64,000 bases of DNA from Desulfovibrio sp. Marseille-P6017 (GTDB lineage: Bacteria; Bacillota_A; Clostridia; Peptostreptococcales; Peptostreptococcaceae). Below the pieces are notes generated by a model. That model ran no database searches. It worked only from the letters and a program-made list of their open reading frames with translations, and was not told the origin of the DNA. Every line of letters starts with the position of its first letter. The stretch's first letter is position 1. The stretch is taken from positions 124,001-188,000 of the forward strand of contig UWOR01000004.1 in NCBI GenBank assembly GCA_900604495.1, given 5' to 3'. Of this stretch, positions 9,898-17,813 are shown piece by piece. Position numbers and translations under genes: made by a program.

Positions 9898-10641
9898 ATG
9901 ATAAAAGGAAGAGTTCATTCAATAGAAACATTTGGTACAGTAGATGGTCCAGGAATAAGATTTATAGTATTTATGCAAGGATGCCCATTAAGATGTAAAT
10001 ACTGCCATAATAGAGATACATGGGATACTAAAAGCGGAACTGAATATACAACAGATCAAATAATATCACAAGCACTTAAATATTCTTCATATATGAGAGC
10101 ATCTGGTGGAGGTATAACTGTATCTGGCGGAGAAGCTACATTACAACCAGAGTTCTTAGCAGAATTATTTGCTAAAGCTAAAAAGAACAAAATCCATACA
10201 TGCTTAGACACTTCAGGTTTTGTAAATATAGATACTATAGCTCCAGTTCTTGAAAATACAGACTTAGTACTTCTAGATATAAAGCATATGGTTGAAGAAA
10301 AGTCTAAAGCTTTAACTGGTGTTGGAATTGAAAAAACATTAAAATTAGCTAAACATTTAAGCGATATGAATATACCAGTTTGGATAAGACACGTATTAGT
10401 ACCTGGTGTAACTGATGATGTTGAAAACTTAGAAAAGTTAGCTCAATTTGTAAGCACTTTAAATAACGTAGATAGATTTGAAATACTTCCATATCATACT
10501 ATGGGTGTTCATAAATGGGAGAACATGGGCTTAGATTATGAATTAAAAGAAATTGAGGACGGAACTCAAGAAGATATAGATAGAGCAATAGATATAATGT
10601 CTAAATACGATGTAGAAATATTTAATAAAAGATCAGCATAA
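9898..10641 (+). CDS. pflA: Pyruvate formate-lyase activating enzyme (radical SAM)
   Basis: A 247-residue radical SAM protein that installs the glycyl radical on PflB. The cluster motif CPLRCKYC supplies Cys29, Cys33 and Cys36, and a GGG-containing SAM motif (ASGGGITVSGGEA) follows. An in-frame GTG at 9889 precedes it, but GAGGTG is spaced for the ATG at 9898, so that start is used. Located after pflB but separated from it by a terminator and its own palindrome-bearing upstream region. Confidence 0.95.
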   Translation: MIKGRVHSIETFGTVDGPGIRFIVFMQGCPLRCKYCHNRDTWDTKSGTEYTTDQIISQALKYSSYMRASGGGITVSGGEATLQPEFLAELFAKAKKNKIHTCLDTSGFVNIDTIAPVLENTDLVLLDIKHMVEEKSKALTGVGIEKTLKLAKHLSDMNIPVWIRHVLVPGVTDDVENLEKLAQFVSTLNNVDRFEILPYHTMGVHKWENMGLDYELKEIEDGTQEDIDRAIDIMSKYDVEIFNKRSA

Positions 10642-10660
10642 GCTGATCTTTTATTTTTAT
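10627..10660 (+). terminator. Intrinsic terminator of pflA, overlapping its stop codon
   Basis: AAAAGATCAGC and GCTGATCTTTT pair around a four-base loop that contains the TAA stop, followed by ATTTTTAT. The symmetrical A and T runs could also let it act for the convergent DUF975 gene. Confidence 0.75.
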
Positions 10661-10663
10661 ATA

Positions 10664-11287
10664 TTATGCTAATTCCTTTTTATCATTTATATCTAAATAG
10701 AAATTAGTAAATGTAGCTTCGTAATATGGTATTACATATAAACCAGCTATTCCAGCTGTAATAGCTGTTAATATTCCCCATAATATAAAGCTTAACATCA
10801 ATACAAAGTAATTCCATTTTTGACCTTGCATCATCACTCTACTTTTCTTTAGACATTCTACTATGCCTATATCAGGGTTTTCAGCTAATATATAATAAAC
10901 TTGTGAATACATAAGAGATAAAATAATTCCTGGTATTATAAATACAATAAATCCTATACATATAATTATTTCACTTAAAATTGATACTCCAATTACCTTC
11001 AAATAATTCTTATATCCTAAAAATACATCTGAACATCTTCCCTCTTCAGATTTAGATAATTTTAAAAAGAATATAGTTTTACCTAAAACTAATGGTGTTA
11101 CAATTAAAAATGTTACTATTCCGATTATTGTTGGATACCATACACTTTCCTCATATTTAGTACCTAAGAATCCTAATAAACCTTCAATAATAGCAATGAT
11201 TAATATTACTCCTATTGCAGTCCACCAATTACCTTTTAATTGTTGTTTTGCTCTAAATTTTAATTCCTTTCTTGTCATATAAGACAT
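10664..11287 (-). CDS. DUF975 family membrane protein
   Basis: A 207-residue integral membrane protein with an N-terminal cytoplasmic stretch (TRKELKFRAKQQLKGNWW) and about five hydrophobic segments. The RAKQQLKGNWWTAIG start is characteristic of the DUF975 family of Firmicutes, whose function is unknown. Start ATG with GGGG seven bases upstream. It is convergent with pflA and lies downstream of the thiI terminator, so it is probably a separate unit. Confidence 0.8.
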   Translation of the reverse strand: MSYMTRKELKFRAKQQLKGNWWTAIGVILIIAIIEGLLGFLGTKYEESVWYPTIIGIVTFLIVTPLVLGKTIFFLKLSKSEEGRCSDVFLGYKNYLKVIGVSILSEIIICIGFIVFIIPGIILSLMYSQVYYILAENPDIGIVECLKKSRVMMQGQKWNYFVLMLSFILWGILTAITAGIAGLYVIPYYEATFTNFYLDINDKKELA

Positions 11288-11363
11288 CCCCTTTAATTTT
11301 TTTACATTAGTATTATATGTATTTTAAATTGCTTTCGTTACAAAATATCAATATCCTTAAATG

Positions 11364-11400
11364 GCAAAAAGAGCCTTTAGCTATAAAGCTAAAAACCCTT
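11364..11400 (-). terminator. Intrinsic terminator after thiI
   Basis: On the minus strand GGGTTTTTAGC and GCTAAAGGCTC pair (11371-11398), followed by TTTTTG just past the thiI stop codon. Confidence 0.7.
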
Positions 11401-11405
11401 TTTTA

Positions 11406-12587
11406 TTAAAATTCTATATCTTCTACTTCTATATTATCTATAGCATCTTGTATTAATTTTTCTACATCTAATTTCGACTCTGACTTCTCTATTCTTTCAA
11501 GTCTAGGCTTAGTAACTGGCTTTTTAGGAGCAAATACACTACAACAATCTTCTTCTGGTAATATAGATGTTTCAAATGTACCTATTTTTTGAGCTATATC
11601 TATTATTTCAGTTTTGTCCATTGCTATTAATGGTCTAAATACTGGCATAGTTACTGAAGCATTAGTACAAGTTAAACCTTGTATTGTTTGAGAAGCAACT
11701 TGTCCTATACTTTCACCTGTAACTAAAGCATCACATCTTCTACTCTCTGCTACTCTTTGTGCTATTTGCATCATAAATCTTCTTGATATGATTGTCATTT
11801 CTTCATCATTACAATTCATACCAATAGCTTTTTGTATTTCTAGTATATTTACTTTGTGAAGTCTAAGCCTTCCACAGTATTTAGATAATATTCTTGCTAA
11901 ATCTCTTACCTTCTCTTGTGATTTTTCACTAGTAAACGGATATGTATGGAAGTGTATTGCTTCTATTTCCATACCTCTCTTTGCAACCATCCAAGATGCA
12001 ACTGGAGAATCTATACCACCTGATAAAAGTGACATTGCTCTACCATTAGTACCTAATGGTAATCCACCATATCCTGGCACTGTATCACTATATACCATTA
12101 CATGATTTTGTCTATATTCACATATTATCTTAGTCTCTGGATTTCTTATATCTACACCTATTCTATCATGAACTTTTGATACTAAGTATCCTGCTATATC
12201 TATACTCATTTCTTGAGAAGTAAATTTAAAATCTTTATCTCCTCTTTTTGATTCTACTTTAAAAGTCTTTGCTCCTGATTCTATCTTTTCTTCTAGAACT
12301 TGAAGTGCTAATTCTTTTAATTTATCGTAATCTTTTTCAGCTCTTATAGCAGGACAAACTCCAACAATTCCAAAAACTTTTCTTACTTCTTCTGCTACTT
12401 CTTCATAATCATAATCTTCTAAATTAACGTATATTCTTCCGTATTCCTTATATACATCAAATTTCCCTAGTGGCTTAAGCATATTCTTTACATTTTTAAC
12501 AAGCTTATTTTCGAATAGGTATCTATTTTTTCCTTTTACACCTATTTCTCCGTACTTAACTATTAGTATATTATACAAATTTGTCAC
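11406..12587 (-). CDS. thiI: tRNA 4-thiouridine sulfurtransferase, short form
   Basis: A 393-residue protein with a ferredoxin-like domain and a THUMP domain (about residues 60-170), then a PP-loop ATPase domain with [11 protein letters not shown] at 189-199. It adenylates and thiolates U8 of tRNA and can donate sulfur to thiazole synthesis. Unlike the E. coli enzyme it lacks the C-terminal rhodanese domain. Cys307 and the Cys348-Cys349 pair (EEDCCS) are candidates for sulfur transfer. The gene directly upstream encodes a cysteine desulfurase, as in Bacillus nifZ-thiI, and the two are probably co-transcribed. Confidence 0.93.
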   Translation of the reverse strand: MTNLYNILIVKYGEIGVKGKNRYLFENKLVKNVKNMLKPLGKFDVYKEYGRIYVNLEDYDYEEVAEEVRKVFGIVGVCPAIRAEKDYDKLKELALQVLEEKIESGAKTFKVESKRGDKDFKFTSQEMSIDIAGYLVSKVHDRIGVDIRNPETKIICEYRQNHVMVYSDTVPGYGGLPLGTNGRAMSLLSGGIDSPVASWMVAKRGMEIEAIHFHTYPFTSEKSQEKVRDLARILSKYCGRLRLHKVNILEIQKAIGMNCNDEEMTIISRRFMMQIAQRVAESRRCDALVTGESIGQVASQTIQGLTCTNASVTMPVFRPLIAMDKTEIIDIAQKIGTFETSILPEEDCCSVFAPKKPVTKPRLERIEKSESKLDVEKLIQDAIDNIEVEDIEF

Positions 12588-12667
12588 CTCTTAGATAAAT
12601 TTTTATGTCTTCACCTATTATTATAGGTTTTCTTTATTTATAATTAATAATTCAAATTTATTAATAA

Positions 12668-13819
12668 TTATCGTCTTCTTATAATCATTCTTAAATCACT
12701 TACCGATTCTTTTAATATATTTACAACTTCTAATATTTCATCTTTTGTATTTAAGTCTGATAAACTAAATCTTATTGCACCTTCTATTTCATTTGCAGTA
12801 AGTCCTATTGCATTTAATACATGACTTCCTTTTTTCTTAGATGAACATGCTGAACCTGTTGATACATAAACACCTTTTTGCTCTAAATAATGAAGTAAAA
12901 CTTCTCCTCTTACATCTTTAAAGGATATATTTAATATATGACAAACTCCATCTTCAGGAGAGTTTACTTTTATGTCATCTATATTTTTTATAATTTCTTC
13001 TTTTAATAAATTTTTAAGTTCTTTAATTTTATCTATTGTTTGATTTAGGTCCTTATTTAAAATTCTTACAGCTTCACCTATTCCATATATACCAGGAACA
13101 TTCTCTGTACCTGATCTTATTCCTATTTCTTGTCCTCCACCTGTAAGTATTGGTTTTAGTCTATTACTTTCTTTAATATACATAAATCCTATTCCTTTAG
13201 GACCATGTAATTTATGACCGCTAACGCTCATAAAATCTATATTATATCTAGATGGCTTAAAGTTTATCTTAGAATAAGATTGAACTGCATCAACATGTAA
13301 ATAAATTTTATCACTTAATGATTTTAAGTACTTCCCTATAGCTTCTATTGGCTGTATACTTCCTATTTCATTATTTACATGCATTATAGTTATTAATATT
13401 GTACTTGACTTTATAGCATTTTTTAAATCATCTATATTTATTTTTCCTTCTTTATCAACCTTTAAATATGTAACTTCAAACCCATCTTCTTCTAAATCTT
13501 TTAAAGTATTTAAAACAGATGGATGTTCAATTTCTGTTGATATTATATGGTTCTTTCTCTTTTTATATAAATTAGCAACTCCTCTTATTATAGCGTTATT
13601 AGATTCTGTACCACCTGATGTAAAGTATATTTCCTTATCCTTTGCACCTATAGTTCTAGCGATACCTTGTCTTATTGCTTTTATATTTTTCTCTACTTCT
13701 ATACCTTTTCTATGTAATGAAGACGGATTTGCATAATCAGTAGTAAGGGCATAAACCATTTTATCTACAACTTCTTTATATGGTTTAGTTGTAGCACTGT
13801 TATCTAAATATATTTCCAT
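12668..13819 (-). CDS. Cysteine desulfurase (NifS/IscS-like), partner of ThiI
   Basis: A 383-residue PLP-dependent enzyme converting cysteine to alanine and a protein-bound persulfide. The PLP lysine is Lys203 (SVSGHKLHG) and the persulfide cysteine is Cys325 in STGSACSSKKKG. A GTG at 13831 precedes it in frame, but GGTG eight bases upstream fits the ATG at 13819 (MEIYLDNSATT). It lies 80 bp upstream of thiI on the same strand, which suggests it is dedicated to tRNA thiolation rather than being the general iron-sulfur cluster desulfurase. Confidence 0.9.
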   Translation of the reverse strand: MEIYLDNSATTKPYKEVVDKMVYALTTDYANPSSLHRKGIEVEKNIKAIRQGIARTIGAKDKEIYFTSGGTESNNAIIRGVANLYKKRKNHIISTEIEHPSVLNTLKDLEEDGFEVTYLKVDKEGKINIDDLKNAIKSSTILITIMHVNNEIGSIQPIEAIGKYLKSLSDKIYLHVDAVQSYSKINFKPSRYNIDFMSVSGHKLHGPKGIGFMYIKESNRLKPILTGGGQEIGIRSGTENVPGIYGIGEAVRILNKDLNQTIDKIKELKNLLKEEIIKNIDDIKVNSPEDGVCHILNISFKDVRGEVLLHYLEQKGVYVSTGSACSSKKKGSHVLNAIGLTANEIEGAIRFSLSDLNTKDEILEVVNILKESVSDLRMIIRRR

Positions 13820-14030
13820 ATAATACACCAACTTTCTTTCATTAATATATTACCTTTAGCCTTTTATTTAGTTTTGACAATTTCATAAATTAATTATCAG
13901 GTTAAATAAAATTTTCTCATTGTTAGTATTCCAATGTTTTTAAGCTAATATCTATTTTTATTGGATTTATTCATATCTTCTTATTATACCATTAAAAACC
14001 TAGTTTTTTAATATTTTTCTTAGCTTTCAA

Positions 14031-14040
14031 TTTGTCGAAA
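14031..14040 (+). promoter_or_regulatory. Spo0A-box-like sequence upstream of the tandem small RNAs
   Basis: TTTGTCGAAA matches the Spo0A box consensus TTTGTCRAA exactly over nine bases. It lies about 35 bp before the -35 of the first small-RNA candidate. Two weaker copies occur inside the two promoters (14076-14084 and 14318-14326). Confidence 0.5.
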
Positions 14041-14067
14041 AGTTTTTAAAGTTTTTTTGTAAAACTA

Positions 14068-14096
14068 TTGATTTTATTGTCGAAGATTGTTATTAT
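14068..14096 (+). promoter_or_regulatory. Promoter of small-RNA candidate 1
   Basis: TTGATT (14068-14073), a 17-base spacer and TATTAT (14091-14096) form a housekeeping-type promoter. The spacer contains ATTGTCGAA, a Spo0A-box-like element. The whole region is repeated at 14310-14338. Confidence 0.6.
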
Positions 14097-14101
14097 TAAT
14101 A

Positions 14102-14220
14102 CATGGTTATCCCCCTGATAACCTTAGTAAAATCTCTATTCCCAATACCCCTTTTAAATGAATACTTTTATATTCATTTGACACCTACTTCAGATCGGAA
14201 AAGAAGTAGGTTATTTTTTT
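14102..14220 (+). ncRNA. Candidate small RNA 1 with CCCCCU hairpin loop
   Basis: No protein gene lies in this region. The inferred transcript starts near 14102 with the hairpin GGTTATC-CCCCT-GATAACC (14105-14123). An unpaired C-rich stretch (TTCCCAATACCCCTTTT), a second hairpin (TGAATA/TATTCA, 14159-14176) and a terminator hairpin (ACCTACTTC/GAAGTAGGT, 14183-14211) with a long T run follow. The loop is complementary to the AGGGGG ribosome sites common in this window. About 120 bp including promoter are nearly identical to the next element. No known RNA family is recognised. Confidence 0.6.
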
Positions 14221-14309
14221 ATATTTTTTTAATAAATATAAGCTTACTTTGATTTTTTCAAATTTAACATAGATTTAACATATTTATGACAATTTTTTTG
14301 TAAAAACTA

Positions 14310-14338
14310 TTGATTTTCTTGTCGAATATTGTTATTAT
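14310..14338 (+). promoter_or_regulatory. Promoter of small-RNA candidate 2
   Basis: TTGATT (14310-14315), 17 bases, then TATTAT (14333-14338), with CTTGTCGAA (14318-14326) in the spacer. It has the same layout as the promoter of candidate 1. Confidence 0.6.
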
Positions 14339-14342
14339 TAAT

Positions 14343-14488
14343 ACATGGTTATCCCCCTGATAACCTTAATTAAAATCTCTATTCCCAATACCCCTTTTGA
14401 ACGGATATACTTTATATCCATTAGTTTAAGATGATAACGGAAATCATCTTAAACAAAAAAGAAGAGCTTCCCCAGCTCTTTTTTTTTG
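14343..14488 (+). ncRNA. Candidate small RNA 2 with several C-rich loops
   Basis: Paralogue of candidate 1. The 5' hairpin GGTTATC-CCCCT-GATAACC (14347-14365) and the following C-rich stretch are conserved. The 3' half differs: hairpins GGATATA/TATATCC (14403-14419) and GTTTAAGATGAT/ATCATCTTAAAC (14424-14454), then a terminator AAGAGCT-TCCCC-AGCTCTT (14462-14480) with eight Ts. The terminator loop is also C-rich. It ends about 115 bp before the asparaginase gene, which has its own upstream sequence, so it is read as a separate RNA rather than a leader. Confidence 0.62.
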
Positions 14489-14604
14489 CATTTTTTTACA
14501 TTAAAGGATTTTATTTATCATTCCATAACATAGATTAGTTTTATTCTTTTTGATATAATTTATATTTAGTATAAAATAAATTTTTAATTAAGAGGTGGGA
14601 TATT

Positions 14605-15600
14605 ATGACTAATAAGAAGAAAGTAGCTATAGTCTTCACTGGAGGTACTATATCTATGACAGTTGACGAAAAAGTCGGTGCAGCAATACCTACTTTATCT
14701 GGTGAACAAATAATGTCTATGGTAACAAATATTGATAAAGTTGCTAATGTTGAAGTTTTAAATTTTGATGAAATACCAGGACCTCATATGACACCAGAAA
14801 GAATGATGGAATTAAAACACTACGTAAATAATCTTTTAGAAAGAGAAGATATTTGTGGTGTAGTAATAACTCATGGTACTGATAGTTTAGAAGAAACTGC
14901 TTATTTCTTAGATTTAACTATAGATAATGAAAAGCCTGTAATAGTTACAGGGGCTATGAGAAGTAGCTCTGAACTTGGATATGATGGTCCAAGTAACTTA
15001 TCTGGTGCAGTTTGTACTGCTATATCAGATAGTGCCCGTAAAAAAGGAGTTCTTATTGTTTTAAACAATGAGGTTATAGCTGCTTCTGAAGCTACTAAGA
15101 CTGATACTCTAGCTTTAAATACCTTCCAATCAGTAACTGGCGGACCACTAGGAGTTATAGACTGTAATGAATTTCTTTTATATAAGAAAATAACAAATAG
15201 AACTATAATTGACACTGATAAGGTAGAAAATAAAGTTGCTTTATTCAAGTCTGCAGTTGGAATGGATGAAACATTTTTAAAATTAGCTGTAGATAATGGA
15301 TATAAAGGTATAGTCATCGAAGCTATGGGTAGAGGAAACATACCTCCAAAAATGTATGAGGGTGTCAAATATGCTAGAGAAAACAATATTCCAGTTGTTA
15401 TAGTGTCAAGATGTAATTCTGGTAGAGTATTTGATAGTTACGGATACCTTGGTTCAGGTAGAGACTTAAGAAACCTAGGTTGTATATTTGGTGGTGATTT
15501 ACCAGGTCACAAAGCAAGACTAAAATTAATTTTAGCTTTAGGAAAAACAAATAATTTAGAAGAAATAAAAGATTACTTTGAAAAAGGTATATACTATTAA
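14605..15600 (+). CDS. L-asparaginase
   Basis: A 331-residue asparaginase hydrolysing L-asparagine to aspartate and ammonia. The first catalytic motif is FTGGTISM (Thr15), the second ITHGTDSLEET (Thr92, Asp93), and Lys165 lies in EATKTDTLAL. There is no signal peptide, so it is cytoplasmic. Length and single-domain plan fit the bacterial enzyme family. Start ATG with GAGGTGGG upstream. Monocistronic, downstream of the two small-RNA candidates and convergent with the lipoprotein gene. Confidence 0.92.
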   Translation: MTNKKKVAIVFTGGTISMTVDEKVGAAIPTLSGEQIMSMVTNIDKVANVEVLNFDEIPGPHMTPERMMELKHYVNNLLEREDICGVVITHGTDSLEETAYFLDLTIDNEKPVIVTGAMRSSSELGYDGPSNLSGAVCTAISDSARKKGVLIVLNNEVIAASEATKTDTLALNTFQSVTGGPLGVIDCNEFLLYKKITNRTIIDTDKVENKVALFKSAVGMDETFLKLAVDNGYKGIVIEAMGRGNIPPKMYEGVKYARENNIPVVIVSRCNSGRVFDSYGYLGSGRDLRNLGCIFGGDLPGHKARLKLILALGKTNNLEEIKDYFEKGIYY

Positions 15601-15634
15601 AATTAATAAATTATTTTTTAATATAATAAAATTT

Positions 15635-15682
15635 AAAGTCCACTTTCACATAATATTTTCTATTTATGTAAAAGTGGACTTT
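15635..15682. terminator. Hairpin between convergent genes
   Basis: AAAGTCCACTTT (15635-15646) and AAAGTGGACTTT (15671-15682) form a perfect 12-bp stem between the convergent asparaginase and lipoprotein genes. T runs are weak on both sides, so terminator strength is uncertain. Confidence 0.5.
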
Positions 15683-15685
15683 GCT

Positions 15686-16327
15686 TTATCCTGCCTGATT
15701 TCTTTTCGTCAAAGCACCTTTTTCTATATTAACAATTTTCCATTCATTTTCTAACTTTTCTACATAATATACTCTTTTCTCTTGATAAACTTCGTCTAAA
15801 TTCATTTTATTTTTATCAAGATAATCTTTATTAGCCTTATCAATTACAAATTCTGATTCAATAGTTACTTTACAAGTAGTCATGTCTTCATTAAAATAAT
15901 TACGATACCATATTAAATTTTTATGATTCAATACTAATTTATTATCTTTATACATATTATTTACTAATTCTTTATAATTTTCATTTTCTAATTTCTTAAT
16001 AAAATTATAACTATATAAATCATATTCGTCTTCTACATCTAAATCCTTAAAGTCTCTATTATCTACAGTTAAGCAATGTTTTTCTATAATATCTATTATC
16101 TTATTTACATCCTCATTATTACTTTGTAGCATCTCTTTGTCATTTCCATCTTTATCTAGTACAGTCCATAGTGTTTGACTTTCTCTTTCTAATTGTTTTT
16201 TTTCTTCTTCATTTAAATTTATATTATGTAAACTACTACTATCTGCATTAGTAATATTCCCATTCTCCGAGCAACCTGCAAAAGTTGAAATAATAATACA
16301 AAATATCAATATATTTAAAATCTTCAT
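15686..16327 (-). CDS. Lipoprotein of unknown function
   Basis: About 213 residues. The start is the ATG at 16327, preceded by AAAGGGAAT; it gives MKILNILIFCIIISTFAGCSEN, a lipoprotein signal with lipobox FAGC. The in-frame extension to 16384 lies inside a hairpin and is not used. The mature part is hydrophilic and lysine/glutamate-rich. Its C-terminal half (MTTCKVTIESEFVID..., YYVEKLENEWKIVNIEKG) resembles an NTF2-like small domain, an impression only. It follows the GH16 glucanase gene by about 65 bp on the same strand, so it may belong to the sugar locus. Confidence 0.7.
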   Translation of the reverse strand: MKILNILIFCIIISTFAGCSENGNITNADSSSLHNINLNEEEKKQLERESQTLWTVLDKDGNDKEMLQSNNEDVNKIIDIIEKHCLTVDNRDFKDLDVEDEYDLYSYNFIKKLENENYKELVNNMYKDNKLVLNHKNLIWYRNYFNEDMTTCKVTIESEFVIDKANKDYLDKNKMNLDEVYQEKRVYYVEKLENEWKIVNIEKGALTKRNQAG

Positions 16328-16346
16328 AGCATATTCCCTTTCTCTT

Positions 16347-16384
16347 TTGCAAAAGAACCTAGAAAGTTCTAGATCCTTTTGCAA
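16347..16384 (-). other. Intercistronic hairpin between glucanase and lipoprotein genes
   Basis: On the minus strand TTGCAAAAG and CTTTTGCAA pair, with an inner CTAG/CTAG stem. No T run follows, so it is more likely an mRNA-stability or processing element than a full terminator. Confidence 0.5.
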
Positions 16385-16393
16385 TAAATATAT

Positions 16394-17689
16394 CTATTTA
16401 ATATCTAAATTTGCAGGGATTAGCTCCCATTGACTGCTCCAATAACTGTTCGGTACATTCCCATACTGAACTAAACCGTTTTCATCCTCAGTATGAATAT
16501 ACATGTTATTTTTCCATCTATTATTAAACCTTAAGTAATTACCTTCTTTTTCCATTTTCCATTGAGCACTATAATATGTCGGAAGTACTTTACCATGTTC
16601 TAAAAAACTTGTCTGATTTTCTATATGTAAATATTCTTCAGTTTTTTCATTTTTTAAGCGAACATATTCACCCGCAGCTTCTTTTTTCCATACCCCATTT
16701 GTATCAAATTCATTAATATCTCCATATAAAACTTCATTTTTATCTTCTTCTATGTATAAATATTTTCCTGTCTCTCTATTTTTTATATGATATAGAGGTT
16801 CTTCATATCCTCCGTCTTTTTTCCAAACACGGAAGTAATCTATTGCCCATTGTTTTGGCCAAACATCATTATGTTCTCCTGAACCTGCATCTGTATATAT
16901 GTTTAATATTGTTCCCATAGGATAATTAGGAGATTGATCTATTACTTTATATAGTTCATTATCATAGTAGAATTTTAAGCTTCCTGGTGACCAATCTAAT
17001 GCATATATATGATATTCTGATGTTGGATCTCCTGATGGTACAGATTCTTCAGAAATCATCCAACTTGTTTGAAAGTTTGGATCATTCCATCCATATGCTG
17101 CAATCCTCCAAGTATCCGGTTTGCTAAAAAATGATTCTATAATATCTATTTCCCCAGTTTCTTTTGAATTAAACCAATCATCAGTATCATTTTGCATTCC
17201 TACCATCCACCAAGCTTGATGACCCCCACCTCCACAGTCAGCAAACTTTGCACGAATTTCAAAGTATCCATAAGTAGTAGCATATCCTATCCAAGGATCT
17301 CTATCTTGATTTTCAGTTGTACCACTAAAATTATGAATCCAATTTTTATCGAATGACATTATAGCTGATGAACGAACTTTTCCATCATGTTCAGGACTCC
17401 ATGGTTTTTGATCTTCTGTTATATACTCTATTAAGGAACCATCTTCAAATCTATAATTTGCTTTTGCATTTTCTGGATTTTCTGCCCAGTTAGGTAAATA
17501 GTAATCTGTCCACTTTGTCTTATCCAACTCTGGACCATCAAATTCATCTGAAAAATCTAGTGTATATCCATCTTTTGTTGTCGGATTAGGTGGTTGATCT
17601 TCTGCATAGACTAATGAAGTAAATAAAGTTGATACAATCGTCAATAATGTCATTAAGCTTACTAAACTTCGTTTTAAAATTTTTAACAT
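16394..17689 (-). CDS. Secreted GH16 family glucanase with C-terminal beta-trefoil-like repeats
   Basis: A 431-residue exported glycoside hydrolase. A signal peptide (about residues 1-29, ending LVYAED) is followed by a GH16 domain (about 40-285). The catalytic motif GEIDIIESF supplies Glu180, Asp182 and Glu185. GH16 enzymes with this motif cut beta-1,3 or mixed beta-1,3-1,4 glucans. The C-terminal 130 residues hold three similar repeats (YLYIEEDKNE, YLHIENQTS, NMYIHTEDEN), which suggests a beta-trefoil carbohydrate-binding module. Its product could supply sugars to the PTS encoded upstream. Confidence 0.88.
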   Translation of the reverse strand: MLKILKRSLVSLMTLLTIVSTLFTSLVYAEDQPPNPTTKDGYTLDFSDEFDGPELDKTKWTDYYLPNWAENPENAKANYRFEDGSLIEYITEDQKPWSPEHDGKVRSSAIMSFDKNWIHNFSGTTENQDRDPWIGYATTYGYFEIRAKFADCGGGGHQAWWMVGMQNDTDDWFNSKETGEIDIIESFFSKPDTWRIAAYGWNDPNFQTSWMISEESVPSGDPTSEYHIYALDWSPGSLKFYYDNELYKVIDQSPNYPMGTILNIYTDAGSGEHNDVWPKQWAIDYFRVWKKDGGYEEPLYHIKNRETGKYLYIEEDKNEVLYGDINEFDTNGVWKKEAAGEYVRLKNEKTEEYLHIENQTSFLEHGKVLPTYYSAQWKMEKEGNYLRFNNRWKNNMYIHTEDENGLVQYGNVPNSYWSSQWELIPANLDIK

Positions 17690-17757
17690 AATATAGTCTC
17701 CTTTTTAATAGTAATCTTCCCTCAATTATTAATCATGCTAAATATTTATAATATATA

Positions 17758-17799
17758 CATATAAACACCCCTATTCACAAGAATCTGAGTGTTTATATG
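17758..17799 (-). terminator. Terminator-like hairpin after the GH4 gene
   Basis: CATATAAACAC (17758-17768) and GTGTTTATATG (17789-17799) form an 11-bp stem between the GH4 and GH16 genes. T runs are weak, so read-through into the glucanase gene is possible. Confidence 0.45.
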
Positions 17800-17813
17800 T
17801 ATTAATAATTTAT

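Noticed and set aside
14031..14604. A small protein gene in the 13.9-14.6 kb gap
   Set aside because: No frame with a ribosome site and start of useful length spans the repeats; conservation follows RNA structure.
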